Assembly (NCBI GenBank): GCA_031283665.1
Contig: JAITBJ010000038.1
Location: forward strand, 1 to 6,708
Direction of reading: 5' to 3'
Source of the DNA: Candidatus Opitulatrix cubana
GTDB lineage: Bacteria; Actinomycetota; Actinomycetes; Actinomycetales; Bifidobacteriaceae
Length of the DNA: 6,708 nt
In this document: positions 1-6,637 of the stretch, piece after piece
Layout: every line of letters begins with the position of its first letter
Position numbering within the stretch: position 1 is the stretch's first letter
Notes under the pieces: generated by a model
Seen by the model: the letters and a program-made list of their open reading frames with translations, nothing else
The model's database searches: none
Told to the model about the DNA's origin: nothing
Program-made: the position numbers and the translations under genes

Positions 1-2175
1 GGACCGGGCGGACCTTGTTCTGAAATATGTTTAGATTTTGGACCCGAGTTCGGGCAAGATGGCGGCCCCGTAAAAAACGATAAGCGTTTTATAGAAATTT
101 GGAATCTGGTTTTTCAGCACCAAATGATTGACAATGTAAAAAGCAAAACACAATTTGATATTGTTGGCGAGTTGAAAACCAAAAATATAGATACAGGGCT
201 TGGTCTTGAGCGTTTAGCGACGTATTTGCAGAAAAAAGAAAACATTTACGAAATAGATCAGATTAAACCCGTAATAGATATAGCATCCCAAATTTCTGAT
301 AAACAATACGGCAAATCTGCCGTGGATGATATTCAAATGAGAATTGTGGCAGATCATATTCGCTCCGCACTAATGATTATGTCCGATGGTGTTCACCCGT
401 CGAACGAGGGCAGAGGCTATGTTTTGAGAAGGCTTTTGCGTCGCTCAATTCGCGCTATGAGACTTTTAGGATACGATAAACCAATTATTGACACTCTTTT
501 CCAAACTTCATTTTCTGCAATGAGTGCAGCTTATCCAGAATTGCAATCAACAAAAGAAGCTGTATTTGAAAAAGCCACTCGTGAAGAAGATGCATTTTCT
601 AAAACTCTAAAAGACGGCACAAAGATTTTCAATTTAGCAACTGCTTCTGCTAAAAAATCAACGGGTGTGCTGAAAGGAGCTGATGCTTTCAAACTTCATG
701 ACACCTATGGATTTCCAATTGAGCTAACTCTTGAAATGGCTGATGAAGCTGGAGTGAAAGTGGATGTGGATGAGTTTACGCGTGAAATGGGAAAGCAGAA
801 GCAGCGTGCAAGAGATGCACATCTGAAAAAGCGTAAAGGAAAAACAGACACCACTGTTTATAATAATATAGCCAAAACCCTTGAAACTCAAACTGAGTTT
901 TTAGGCTATAAAACATCTGCGAGCGACGTAAGAGTCCTTGCAATGCTTGTTGACGGCAAACCGGTTCAGCTTGCAAAAGCTCCTGCTCAAATAGAAGTGA
1001 TTTTTGATAAGACTCCGTTTTATGCAGAGGGCGGTGGTCAAGTGGCTGATATAGGCATTGCTGAGTTTCAGTCAGGTGCCTTATTAGATATTGACGATGT
1101 CCAAAAGCCGTTAGAGGGTATATTTTCGCATTCAGGAAATCTTATAGAGGGCACTCTTGCAGTTGGTGAAACTGGCACAGCCACTATTGACAATGAGAGG
1201 CGCAAAGCAATTTGCCGAGCTCATTCTGCTACACATATGATTCATAAAGCTCTGCAAGAGCAGCTAGGTCCACATGCTACTCAAGCAGGCTCACTTGATG
1301 AACCGGGACGCTTGCGTTTTGATTTTAGAAATGATGGTGCTTTGTCTGATGAGGCCCTGCAAATGGTAGAGCGCAGAGTAAATAATCTATTAGAGGAAAA
1401 CCTGTCAGTATCAGATAAGCTAATGAATTATGATAAAGCAGTGGAGTCAGGAGCAATGGCTATTTTTGGCGAAAAATATGGAGACATCGTGCGAGTGGTC
1501 TCAATAGGAGATACTTGGTCTAAAGAGCTTTGCGGCGGCACTCATGTAGAAAAATCCTCTCAAATAGGGTTGGTCTCTATTTTATCTGAAAGCTCTATTG
1601 GCTCTGGAGTAAGACGAGTGGATGCTCTTGTTGGCACTCGCGCAAGTCAATATCATGCTAAAGAGAAAGCTCTTGTCAATCAGTTAACTGGCTTGCTAAA
1701 CTCATCCCCTGATGAACTGCCTGAAAAAGTTAAATCGCTTTTGAATCAGGTAAAAGAGGGTGAAAAGCGTGCCGAGCAAATCCGCGAGCAGCAGCTTTTG
1801 TCTAAAACTGATAAACTTGTTGAAAAATCCGTTGATATTATCGGAATCACTTGCATAATAGAATCTATAAAAGATCCAACTACTATAAATGCTTTGCGAG
1901 CTGCAGCTCAAAAACTACAAACTCAATTAGGGTCTGACCGTCCTACATTTATTATGTTAGTTGGTGTCTCAAACTCTAAACCTGTAATAGTGTGTATGTC
2001 AAATGATCTGGCGCAACAAAAAGGACTTAAATCTGGAGAAATCATAAAACCAGTAGCAGCTGCTTTAGGAGGAGGCGCTGGAGGCAGACCAGAGTTTGCA
2101 AGCGGCGGCGGATCAGATGCATCTAAAATCTCTGAAGCACTCACTACTGCGAAAGAGTTTATTAAAAAACTCTAA
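1..2175 (+). CDS. alaS: Alanyl-tRNA synthetase, 5'-truncated by the window edge
   Basis: This cytoplasmic class II synthetase charges tRNA-Ala and hydrolyses mischarged Ser/Gly-tRNA-Ala. The frame is open from base 1, so the true start lies upstream; ATG 124 is internal. About 724 residues are visible, against roughly 875-900 for the full family. The fragment opens in the catalytic core with GPGGPCSEI (residue 1 of the fragment). Class II motif 3, TGLGLERLA, follows with its Arg codon at 211-213. Next come the tRNA-recognition helices (MSDGVHPSNEGRGYVLRRLLRR), the beta-barrel motif FYAEGGGQVAD near 1018-1050, and the editing domain. Editing zinc ligands are HSATH (His codons at 1222 and 1234) and CGGTH (Cys codon 1531, His codon 1543). 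A DHHA1-type tail with glycine-rich GGGAGGRPEFASGGG lies near 2070-2112. All expected signatures are intact and no frameshift is seen. It is the first visible gene of a probable operon, 37 bp before ruvX. Identification is near certain; the Bifidobacteriaceae-like wording is an impression, not a search result. Confidence 0.97.
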   Translation, partial: GPGGPCSEICLDFGPEFGQDGGPVKNDKRFIEIWNLVFQHQMIDNVKSKTQFDIVGELKTKNIDTGLGLERLATYLQKKENIYEIDQIKPVIDIASQISDKQYGKSAVDDIQMRIVADHIRSALMIMSDGVHPSNEGRGYVLRRLLRRSIRAMRLLGYDKPIIDTLFQTSFSAMSAAYPELQSTKEAVFEKATREEDAFSKTLKDGTKIFNLATASAKKSTGVLKGADAFKLHDTYGFPIELTLEMADEAGVKVDVDEFTREMGKQKQRARDAHLKKRKGKTDTTVYNNIAKTLETQTEFLGYKTSASDVRVLAMLVDGKPVQLAKAPAQIEVIFDKTPFYAEGGGQVADIGIAEFQSGALLDIDDVQKPLEGIFSHSGNLIEGTLAVGETGTATIDNERRKAICRAHSATHMIHKALQEQLGPHATQAGSLDEPGRLRFDFRNDGALSDEALQMVERRVNNLLEENLSVSDKLMNYDKAVESGAMAIFGEKYGDIVRVVSIGDTWSKELCGGTHVEKSSQIGLVSILSESSIGSGVRRVDALVGTRASQYHAKEKALVNQLTGLLNSSPDELPEKVKSLLNQVKEGEKRAEQIREQQLLSKTDKLVEKSVDIIGITCIIESIKDPTTINALRAAAQKLQTQLGSDRPTFIMLVGVSNSKPVIVCMSNDLAQQKGLKSGEIIKPVAAALGGGAGGRPEFASGGGSDASKISEALTTAKEFIKKL

Positions 2176-2212
2176 CTGCTTTTATGATTTGCAAACTAAA
2201 CTGATTTAGAGT

Positions 2213-2674
2213 ATGACTTATTTAGGAATAGACTTTGGAAAAGCCCGCATCGGTTTAGCTGTTGCACGAGATCCGTATATTTTAGCTACTCCTTTGCTCA
2301 CAATTCAAAACACCGATAATGCTCCTTTGCAAATAGCACAAATTGTAAACTCTGAAAAGGTTTCAAAAATTGTTATAGGCAAACCCGTTTCCCTAAAAGG
2401 CAAAAACGAACAAGCTGTGCAAGATGTGGAAGCTTGGACAAGGGACACTTTATTACCAGTTCTAAAATCTCAATTAAAGTCGTATCCAGAAAATATGCTT
2501 CCAGAAAATCAGCTTCCAGAAATAGTGTTTATAGATGAAAGATTGACCACTGCTTCTGCAAAAAAAATGTTTTTAGCCGCAAACTCTAAATCCACTCCAG
2601 ATGCTCATAAAAAACAGAAAAAAGTAATTGATCAAATGGCAGCTGTAGAAATCCTAAATACTATTTTATGCTAA
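2213..2674 (+). CDS. ruvX: RuvX/YqgF family RNase H-fold nuclease (putative pre-16S rRNA nuclease)
   Basis: This is a 153-residue member of the YqgF/RuvX family. The family has an RNase H-like fold and is linked to maturation of the 16S rRNA 5' end; it was earlier annotated as a Holliday-junction resolvase. Residues 3-16 (YLGIDFGKARIGLA) hold the first catalytic acid, Asp7. VIGKPVSLKG (54-63) matches the usual V-G-x-P segment. IDERLTT (107-113) supplies Glu109, and KKVIDQMAAVEIL (136-148) supplies the last acid, Asp140. The ATG at 2213 is effectively forced, because an in-frame TAG lies at 2207-2209. No good Shine-Dalgarno is visible, only a GAG close to the start. The protein is slightly long because of a Pro-Glu-Asn repeat before the beta strand leading to Asp-Glu-Arg (about residues 91-103). 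The position between alaS and mltG is the standard actinobacterial order and supports the call. Confidence 0.93.
   Translation: MTYLGIDFGKARIGLAVARDPYILATPLLTIQNTDNAPLQIAQIVNSEKVSKIVIGKPVSLKGKNEQAVQDVEAWTRDTLLPVLKSQLKSYPENMLPENQLPEIVFIDERLTTASAKKMFLAANSKSTPDAHKKQKKVIDQMAAVEILNTILC
2486..2520 (+). repeat. In-frame 15-bp tandem repeat inside ruvX
   Basis: Two adjacent 15-bp units, ccagaaaatatgctt (2486-2500) and ccagaaaatcagctt (2501-2515), differ at two positions. A partial third copy (ccaga) starts at 2516. They encode PENML-PENQL-PE, near residues 92-103. The period is a multiple of three, so the frame is kept. The repeat lies in the linker before the catalytic DER strand, where family length varies, so it looks like a tolerated slippage duplication. 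Confidence 0.65.
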
Positions 2675-2683
2675 ACTAGTATT

Positions 2684-3757
2684 ATGTCAGATGACCAACT
2701 GTCTCAAAAAAATGATAAACCTGATAAAAGGAAGTTTTTCATAATTGCGGGTTTAATAGCAGTTTTAATAGTGTCATCATTTTTTATATATAATCAGTTT
2801 TTTCGTCACGATTTTTCTGATGATGCAAACGCTGCCGCTGTAGTTGTTACAATTCCTGACGGTTCATCTACATCTGATATTGCAAACATTTTAGAAAATA
2901 ATGGTGTAGTAAAAGATGCTTCATATTTTGTAAAAGAAGCTATTCGAGAGGGAGTAGACTCAAAACTTCAAGCTGGCAGTTTCAATTTAAAAGTTCATCA
3001 AAGCTCGAAAACAGCAATTGCGATGTTATTAGATGCAAATAATATGGCAGGTTTCAAACTTGCCATTCCTGAGGGTTACACAGCATCTGAAATTATAAAT
3101 TATATAGCCACTCAAACATCTGCTTCATCTTCAACTGTGAAAGCAGCATTAGAATCGGCTAAAAAGAAACTCCTTCCAAAGGCAGCTAAAGGCAAAGCAG
3201 AGGGTTATCTATTTCCTGCTACATATATTCTGCCTATTGGGCAATCTTCAGAAACTGTTTTTGAGCAAATGATTAGTAAAACATTAGAGACCTTGCGAAC
3301 GCTTGGCGTAAAAGAATCAGACTTTAATACAGTCCTCACAAAAGCGTCAATTGTGCAAAAAGAGGTTTTCGGTCATGACTATTATGGAAAGGTGGCTCGC
3401 GTAATAGATAATAGATTATCAAGTCCAGACACTGGTTATCACCTAGGAATGGATACTGTAATAGCATACGGTTTAGGAATAAATGCTCTTGATTTGACGC
3501 AAGCTCAATTAGATGATGATTCTAACCCGTATAATGACCGCATTCACACAGGACTTCCTCCAACGCCAATATCAAACCCAGGCGAAGATGCTGTAAATGC
3601 AGTTTTAAACCCACCCGAGGGAAACTGGCTTTATTTTTGCACCGTCAATTTGTTAACAGGTGAAACTAAGTTTACTAACAGCTCTGACGAATTTGAAAAA
3701 TATAAATCAGAATACCAAAAATGGATGAAAGATAATCCTGATTTCGATAAACAATAA
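2684..3757 (+). CDS. mltG: Endolytic murein transglycosylase MltG (YceG-like)
   Basis: This 357-residue inner-membrane enzyme cleaves nascent glycan strands and is thought to set peptidoglycan chain length. The N terminus is a short charged cytoplasmic tail (1-17) and one membrane helix (about 18-37, FFIIAGLIAVLIVSSFFIY). A LysM-like region follows (about 52-105), then the YceG catalytic domain. Family signatures are EGYLFPATY (173-181), ASIVQKE (221-227) with Glu227 aligning to the catalytic Glu, NRL (243-245), MDTVIAYG (256-263), and NPYND leading into TGLPPTPISNPG (281-300). The actinobacterial form reads IVQ-x-E rather than the IVEKE of E. coli, so the QKE here is not a defect. The cytoplasmic tail is much shorter than in many high-GC actinobacteria. 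ATG 2684 lies 9 bp after the ruvX stop and in the same frame, with no convincing Shine-Dalgarno. The short gap supports co-transcription with ruvX. Confidence 0.95.
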   Translation: MSDDQLSQKNDKPDKRKFFIIAGLIAVLIVSSFFIYNQFFRHDFSDDANAAAVVVTIPDGSSTSDIANILENNGVVKDASYFVKEAIREGVDSKLQAGSFNLKVHQSSKTAIAMLLDANNMAGFKLAIPEGYTASEIINYIATQTSASSSTVKAALESAKKKLLPKAAKGKAEGYLFPATYILPIGQSSETVFEQMISKTLETLRTLGVKESDFNTVLTKASIVQKEVFGHDYYGKVARVIDNRLSSPDTGYHLGMDTVIAYGLGINALDLTQAQLDDDSNPYNDRIHTGLPPTPISNPGEDAVNAVLNPPEGNWLYFCTVNLLTGETKFTNSSDEFEKYKSEYQKWMKDNPDFDKQ

Positions 3758-3774
3758 ATGATGAGACACAGATT

Positions 3775-5721
3775 ATGAAAACAGGTTTAGATTTATTTGG
3801 CACAGATAAAAACGTTATCGCTATAAAAGTTGATGGCGAACTTAAAGATATTTATTCTGAAGTTAGTGATGGCCAACAAGTAGAACCAGTTGAGTTAAAC
3901 AGTGCTGACGGACTAGCAATTTTGCGACATTCGGCCACTCATATTATGGCGCAAGCAGTGCAAAATCTGTATAAGGGCGTGAATCTTGGAGTGGGTCCTG
4001 TGATTGATGACGGTTTCTTTTATGATTTTGAAATTGACACAGCTTTTTCACCTGACGATCTGAAAACTATTGAAAAAGAAATGTTGAAAATAGTAAACGC
4101 TAATCAAGAGTTTCGTCGCAAAGTAGTTTCTAAATCTGAAGCAGAACAGCTCCTAAAAGATGAACCTTTCAAAATAGAACTAATAAATATAAAAGATAAT
4201 TTGTCTGATGAAGAAAAAGTAGAGGTCGGCGCTACGGAGCTCACAATTTATGAAAATGTTGACAAATCTGGAAAGACTGTATGGCAAGATTTATGCCGCG
4301 GACCTCACCTGCCTAACACAAAAATCTTAGCAAATAATTTCCGCTTAATGAGAACATCAGGTGCTTATTGGCGAGGCGATGAAGCAAACGAGCAACTCCA
4401 AAGGATTTATGGCACAGCCTGGGCCACAAAAGATGATCTGAAATCATATTTGCACCGTTTAGAAGAAGCTGAAAAACGTGACCATAGAAAATTAGGCATT
4501 CAATTAGATTTATTCTCTTTTCCTGATGAACTAGGATCAGGTCTTCCTATTTTCCATCCTAAAGGCGGAATAGTGAGAACCGTGATGGAGGATTATTCAC
4601 GCAAAAAGCATTTAGAAAATGGTTATTCATTTGTAAACACTCCTCATATAACGAAAGGCGGTTTATATGAAACTTCAGGCCATTTAGCTTGGTATAAAGA
4701 TACTATGTTTCCACCAATGCGCGTGGATAGAGTTTTAGATAAAGATGGACATGTGAAGCATGAGGGTGTTGATTATTATTTGAAACCTATGAATTGTCCA
4801 ATGCATAATCTGATTTTTCGTCACCGCTCTCGGTCATATAAAGAGCTGCCTCTTAGACTTTTTGAATTTGGTTCGGTTTATCGCTACGAAAAATCAGGTG
4901 TGATTCACGGGCTTACTCGTGTAAGAGGTATGACTCAAGATGATGCACATATCTATTGTACGAAAGACCAAATGGCAGACGAACTTACTTCTCTTTTAGA
5001 GTTTGTGCTATCCTTGCTCGCCGATTATGGCCTTGATGATTTTTATTTAGAGCTTTCCACGAAAAACCCAGATAAATATGTTGGCAGCGATGCCGTTTGG
5101 GAAGAGGCAACTCAAACTCTTGAAAAAGTAGCTCGTGCTTCCGGTTTAGAATTAGTAGCTGATCCAGGCGGAGCTGCATTTTATGGTCCTAAAATCTCTG
5201 TTCAGTGCAGAGACGCTATTGGACGAACTTGGCAAATGTCAACAATTCAATTAGATTTCAATTTGCCCGAGCTTTTCAATTTGCAATATCAAGCGCCAAA
5301 TGGCGAACTCGCGCAGCCTGTTATGATTCACAGAGCCCTGTTTGGTTCTATCGAGCGCTTCTTCGGTGTTTTGACTGAGCATTATGCAGGAGCTTATCCT
5401 GCTTGGCTAGCACCTGTGCAAGTTTTAGGCATTCCTGTAGCAGATGAGTTTAATGATTATCTGCAAACTGTTTTAGATAAATTGACAGTTCAAGGTATAC
5501 GTTCTGAAATGGATTTGTCGGACGACAGATTTGGTAAAAAAATTAGGAACGCCTCCAAATCCAAAGTTCCGTTTGTGCTAATAGCCGGTGAAGAAGATGT
5601 TAAAAATAAAGCAGTGTCATTCCGATTTAGAGATGGTTCACAGGAAAACGGTGTTAGTATAGATGCTGCTATCAAGAAAATAGTAGAGCATATTGAAAGC
5701 AGAAAGAACTCTGATAAATAG
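3775..5721 (+). CDS. thrS: Threonyl-tRNA synthetase, complete
   Basis: This 648-residue class II synthetase charges tRNA-Thr and edits Ser-tRNA-Thr in the cytoplasm. Domains in order: a short N-terminal TGS-like region (1-43); the editing domain with HSATH (52-56) and the CRGPH motif (174-178), which supply the His/His/Cys/His set; the catalytic core (about 240-535); and the anticodon-binding domain (about 545-640). In the core, motif 2 is centred on VYRYE (Arg370). The active-site zinc ligands are Cys341 in MNCPMH, His392 in DDAHIYC and His519 in MIHRALFGS. Motif 3 Arg527 lies in SIERFF. Every key residue is present. ATG 3775 is 17 bp after mltG; the ATGs at 3758 and 3761 are in another frame. 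The region before the start is too short for a T-box or an E. coli-type operator, so control is probably from an upstream operon promoter. In other actinobacteria thrS is usually not next to mltG, so the junction is unusual. Confidence 0.98.
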   Translation: MKTGLDLFGTDKNVIAIKVDGELKDIYSEVSDGQQVEPVELNSADGLAILRHSATHIMAQAVQNLYKGVNLGVGPVIDDGFFYDFEIDTAFSPDDLKTIEKEMLKIVNANQEFRRKVVSKSEAEQLLKDEPFKIELINIKDNLSDEEKVEVGATELTIYENVDKSGKTVWQDLCRGPHLPNTKILANNFRLMRTSGAYWRGDEANEQLQRIYGTAWATKDDLKSYLHRLEEAEKRDHRKLGIQLDLFSFPDELGSGLPIFHPKGGIVRTVMEDYSRKKHLENGYSFVNTPHITKGGLYETSGHLAWYKDTMFPPMRVDRVLDKDGHVKHEGVDYYLKPMNCPMHNLIFRHRSRSYKELPLRLFEFGSVYRYEKSGVIHGLTRVRGMTQDDAHIYCTKDQMADELTSLLEFVLSLLADYGLDDFYLELSTKNPDKYVGSDAVWEEATQTLEKVARASGLELVADPGGAAFYGPKISVQCRDAIGRTWQMSTIQLDFNLPELFNLQYQAPNGELAQPVMIHRALFGSIERFFGVLTEHYAGAYPAWLAPVQVLGIPVADEFNDYLQTVLDKLTVQGIRSEMDLSDDRFGKKIRNASKSKVPFVLIAGEEDVKNKAVSFRFRDGSQENGVSIDAAIKKIVEHIESRKNSDK

Positions 5722-5724
5722 GTG
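5720..5724 (+). promoter_or_regulatory. Shine-Dalgarno (AGGTG) overlapping the thrS stop, sets the HIT gene start
   Basis: AGGTG begins within the thrS TAG stop (5719-5721) and ends 6 nt before ATG 5731, a good ribosome-binding distance. It favours ATG 5731 over the in-frame GTG at 5722, which would lie inside the site and has no purine-rich element at a suitable distance upstream. The overlap suggests translational coupling of thrS to the next gene. This is a motif reading only. Confidence 0.5.
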
Positions 5725-5730
5725 TTAACA

Positions 5731-6330
5731 ATGGATGAACCTCAAAAAGAGAATCAACAGATAGATAATTTACTAAACCCTGAAGCAATTAGTGGCGAGT
5801 TGTTCGATGCTACAGAACTTGGTGTGCAGGAGGATGGATATCAGCGCCTTTGGACACCCCACAGAACTGCTTATGTTAGAGGCAGTGATAATCAACCTGA
5901 AAACCCCGATCAAGAGCATTGTCCCTTTTGCAAAGCACAATCTAAATCAGATGAGGACGGTTTAATAGTTTATAGAGGTGAGCATTGTTTTGTAATTATG
6001 AATCTTTTTCCGTATAATTCAGGGCATATTATGGTTTTGCCAAAGCGGCATATCTCATTTTATACTGATTTAGATGAGGCAGAACTTCAAGAGTTTACAG
6101 CGCTCACTCGCCACTCAATAGATGTGATAAATAAAGTGCTCAAACCCGATGGACTGAATCTTGGTATGAACCAGGGGCGAGTCGCAGGAGCAGGAATTGC
6201 CGCCCATCTGCACCAGCATATACTCCCGCGCTGGGTAGGCGATGCAAACTTTCTTCCTCTCATCGCCCAAACTCGAACCGTAGCACAGCTCCTCCCCGAT
6301 CTCCGCCACCGCCTATCCCTCGCTTGGTAA
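5731..6330 (+). CDS. HIT-family nucleotide-binding protein, probable Ap4A phosphorylase/hydrolase
   Basis: The 199-residue protein (202 if GTG 5722 is used) has a poorly conserved acidic N terminus (1-30). The conserved HIT domain then runs from about DGYQRLWTPHR to the end. Signatures are CPFC (64-67), a probable zinc half-site; NLFPYNSGHIMVLPKRH (91-107); LNLGMNQG (142-149); and the histidine triad HLHQHILP with His159, His161 and His163, His161 aligning with the catalytic nucleophile. Mycobacterial Rv2613c, also directly after thrS, is an Ap4A phosphorylase, so orthology by position and motif suggests the same activity. A more general dinucleoside-polyphosphate hydrolase cannot be excluded. 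A functional link to ThrS is plausible because synthetases generate Ap4A. Codons in the last ~160 bp are far GC-richer than the rest, yet the conserved DANF-P-I segment continues in frame, so the C terminus looks genuine. The pgsA or yebC gene often found downstream is absent. Confidence 0.93.
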   Translation: MDEPQKENQQIDNLLNPEAISGELFDATELGVQEDGYQRLWTPHRTAYVRGSDNQPENPDQEHCPFCKAQSKSDEDGLIVYRGEHCFVIMNLFPYNSGHIMVLPKRHISFYTDLDEAELQEFTALTRHSIDVINKVLKPDGLNLGMNQGRVAGAGIAAHLHQHILPRWVGDANFLPLIAQTRTVAQLLPDLRHRLSLAW

Positions 6331-6334
6331 AAAC

Positions 6335-6349
6335 GGACAAAAAATGTTC
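6335..6349 (+). terminator. Weak hairpin after the HIT gene, possible terminator
   Basis: GGACA (6335-6339) can pair with TGTTC (6345-6349) across an AAAAA loop, with one G-U pair. It is followed by the T-rich AATTTATTTT. It begins 5 bp after the HIT stop codon, the right place for an operon terminator. The stem is short and not GC-rich, so it may be fortuitous. Confidence 0.25.
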
Positions 6350-6373
6350 AATTTATTTTAAGGAATTTGTTTG

Positions 6374-6467
6374 CTTCAAAGCGTAAATCAGTATTATTTT
6401 AAATTGGATATTTTTTTGCAAAAACTTGCATAAAAATTATAAAAACAAAAATAAACTGATTTTGAAG
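6374..6467. repeat. Imperfect inverted repeat with a nested AT hairpin
   Basis: The outer arms are 6374-6400 and 6448-6467. CTTCAAA, ATCAGT and TTATTTT on the left pair without mismatch with AAAATAA-ACTGAT-TTTGAAG on the right. This gives 20 base pairs with a 6-nt bulge (GCGTAA, 6381-6386) and a 1-nt bulge (6393), both on the left arm. Inside lies a second hairpin, 6410-6437: TGCAA/TTGCA around an AAAC loop, extended by six A-T pairs past one T-T mismatch. AT-rich sequence makes chance pairing easier, but the 20-bp register is longer than expected. It could be a terminator, a cruciform or part of the larger repeat downstream. Confidence 0.5.
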
Positions 6468-6629
6468 TAGAATATTCGGTTTTGGGGTGTATGAGACTTT
6501 CGCGCAAGATGTTCCTATTTAAGCAAGAAAGGCGAATACAACGAGCGATACCCGAGCACCGTTTCGGGAGCGAGAGACCGCACAAACCGAATATTCTATG
6601 AAAAAATACTATTAGTTTTTATAATTTTT
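6432..6629. repeat. Long interrupted inverted repeat around a GC-richer core
   Basis: Two perfect 15-bp arm pairs are collinear. AAAAATTATAAAAAC (6432-6446) pairs with 6615-6629, and TAGAATATTCGGTTT (6468-6482) pairs with 6584-6598. The segments between them (6447-6467 and 6599-6614) are only partly complementary and differ in length (21 and 16 nt), like arms of one longer repeat that have diverged. The enclosed core, 6483-6583, is about 49% GC and includes a small hairpin (CCCGA/TCGGG, 6551-6568). Transcribed from either side, the distal arm is U-rich, which suits a bidirectional terminator between convergent genes. A decayed MITE-like insert or an invertible segment are alternatives; no clear target-site duplication was seen. 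Confidence 0.7.
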
Positions 6630-6637
6630 TGACTGAT

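Larger units (their letters stand above)
6331..6637. other. AT-rich intergenic region between apparently convergent genes
   Basis: These 307 bp hold no recognisable gene. Bases 6331-6480 are about 23% GC by hand count, and 6491-6590 rise to about 49%. The stretch contains a weak hairpin just after the HIT stop, two overlapping inverted-repeat systems and long A and T runs, described in separate entries. No tRNA, transposase remnant, CRISPR repeat or convincing promoter was found. It most likely serves as a two-way transcription termination zone, possibly carrying a small palindromic insert. Confidence 0.6.

Noticed and set aside
124..126. ATG 124 as the alaS start.
   Set aside because: The frame is open to base 1 and the upstream codons encode conserved AlaS core (GPGGPCSEI, IEIWNLVF), so the start is outside the window.
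2197..2207. TAAACTGATTT shared by the alaS-ruvX gap (2197-2207) and the spacer (6452-6462) as a dispersed repeat.
   Set aside because: Eleven AT-rich bases with flanks that diverge; too short to claim a repeat family or shared regulator site.
3758..3774. T-box or autoregulatory leader before thrS.
   Set aside because: Only 17 bp separate mltG and thrS, and no T-box sequence or stem is present.
5722..5733. GTG at 5722 as the start of the HIT protein.
   Set aside because: It lies directly after the thrS stop, has no suitable upstream ribosome site, and sits within the AGGTG that serves ATG 5731 well. It would add only three residues.
6394..6585. Minus-strand 63-codon ORF in the spacer.
   Set aside because: It runs through the palindromic arms and long A/T runs, has low-complexity composition (Lys, Phe, Tyr) in half its length, and matches no family I recognise.
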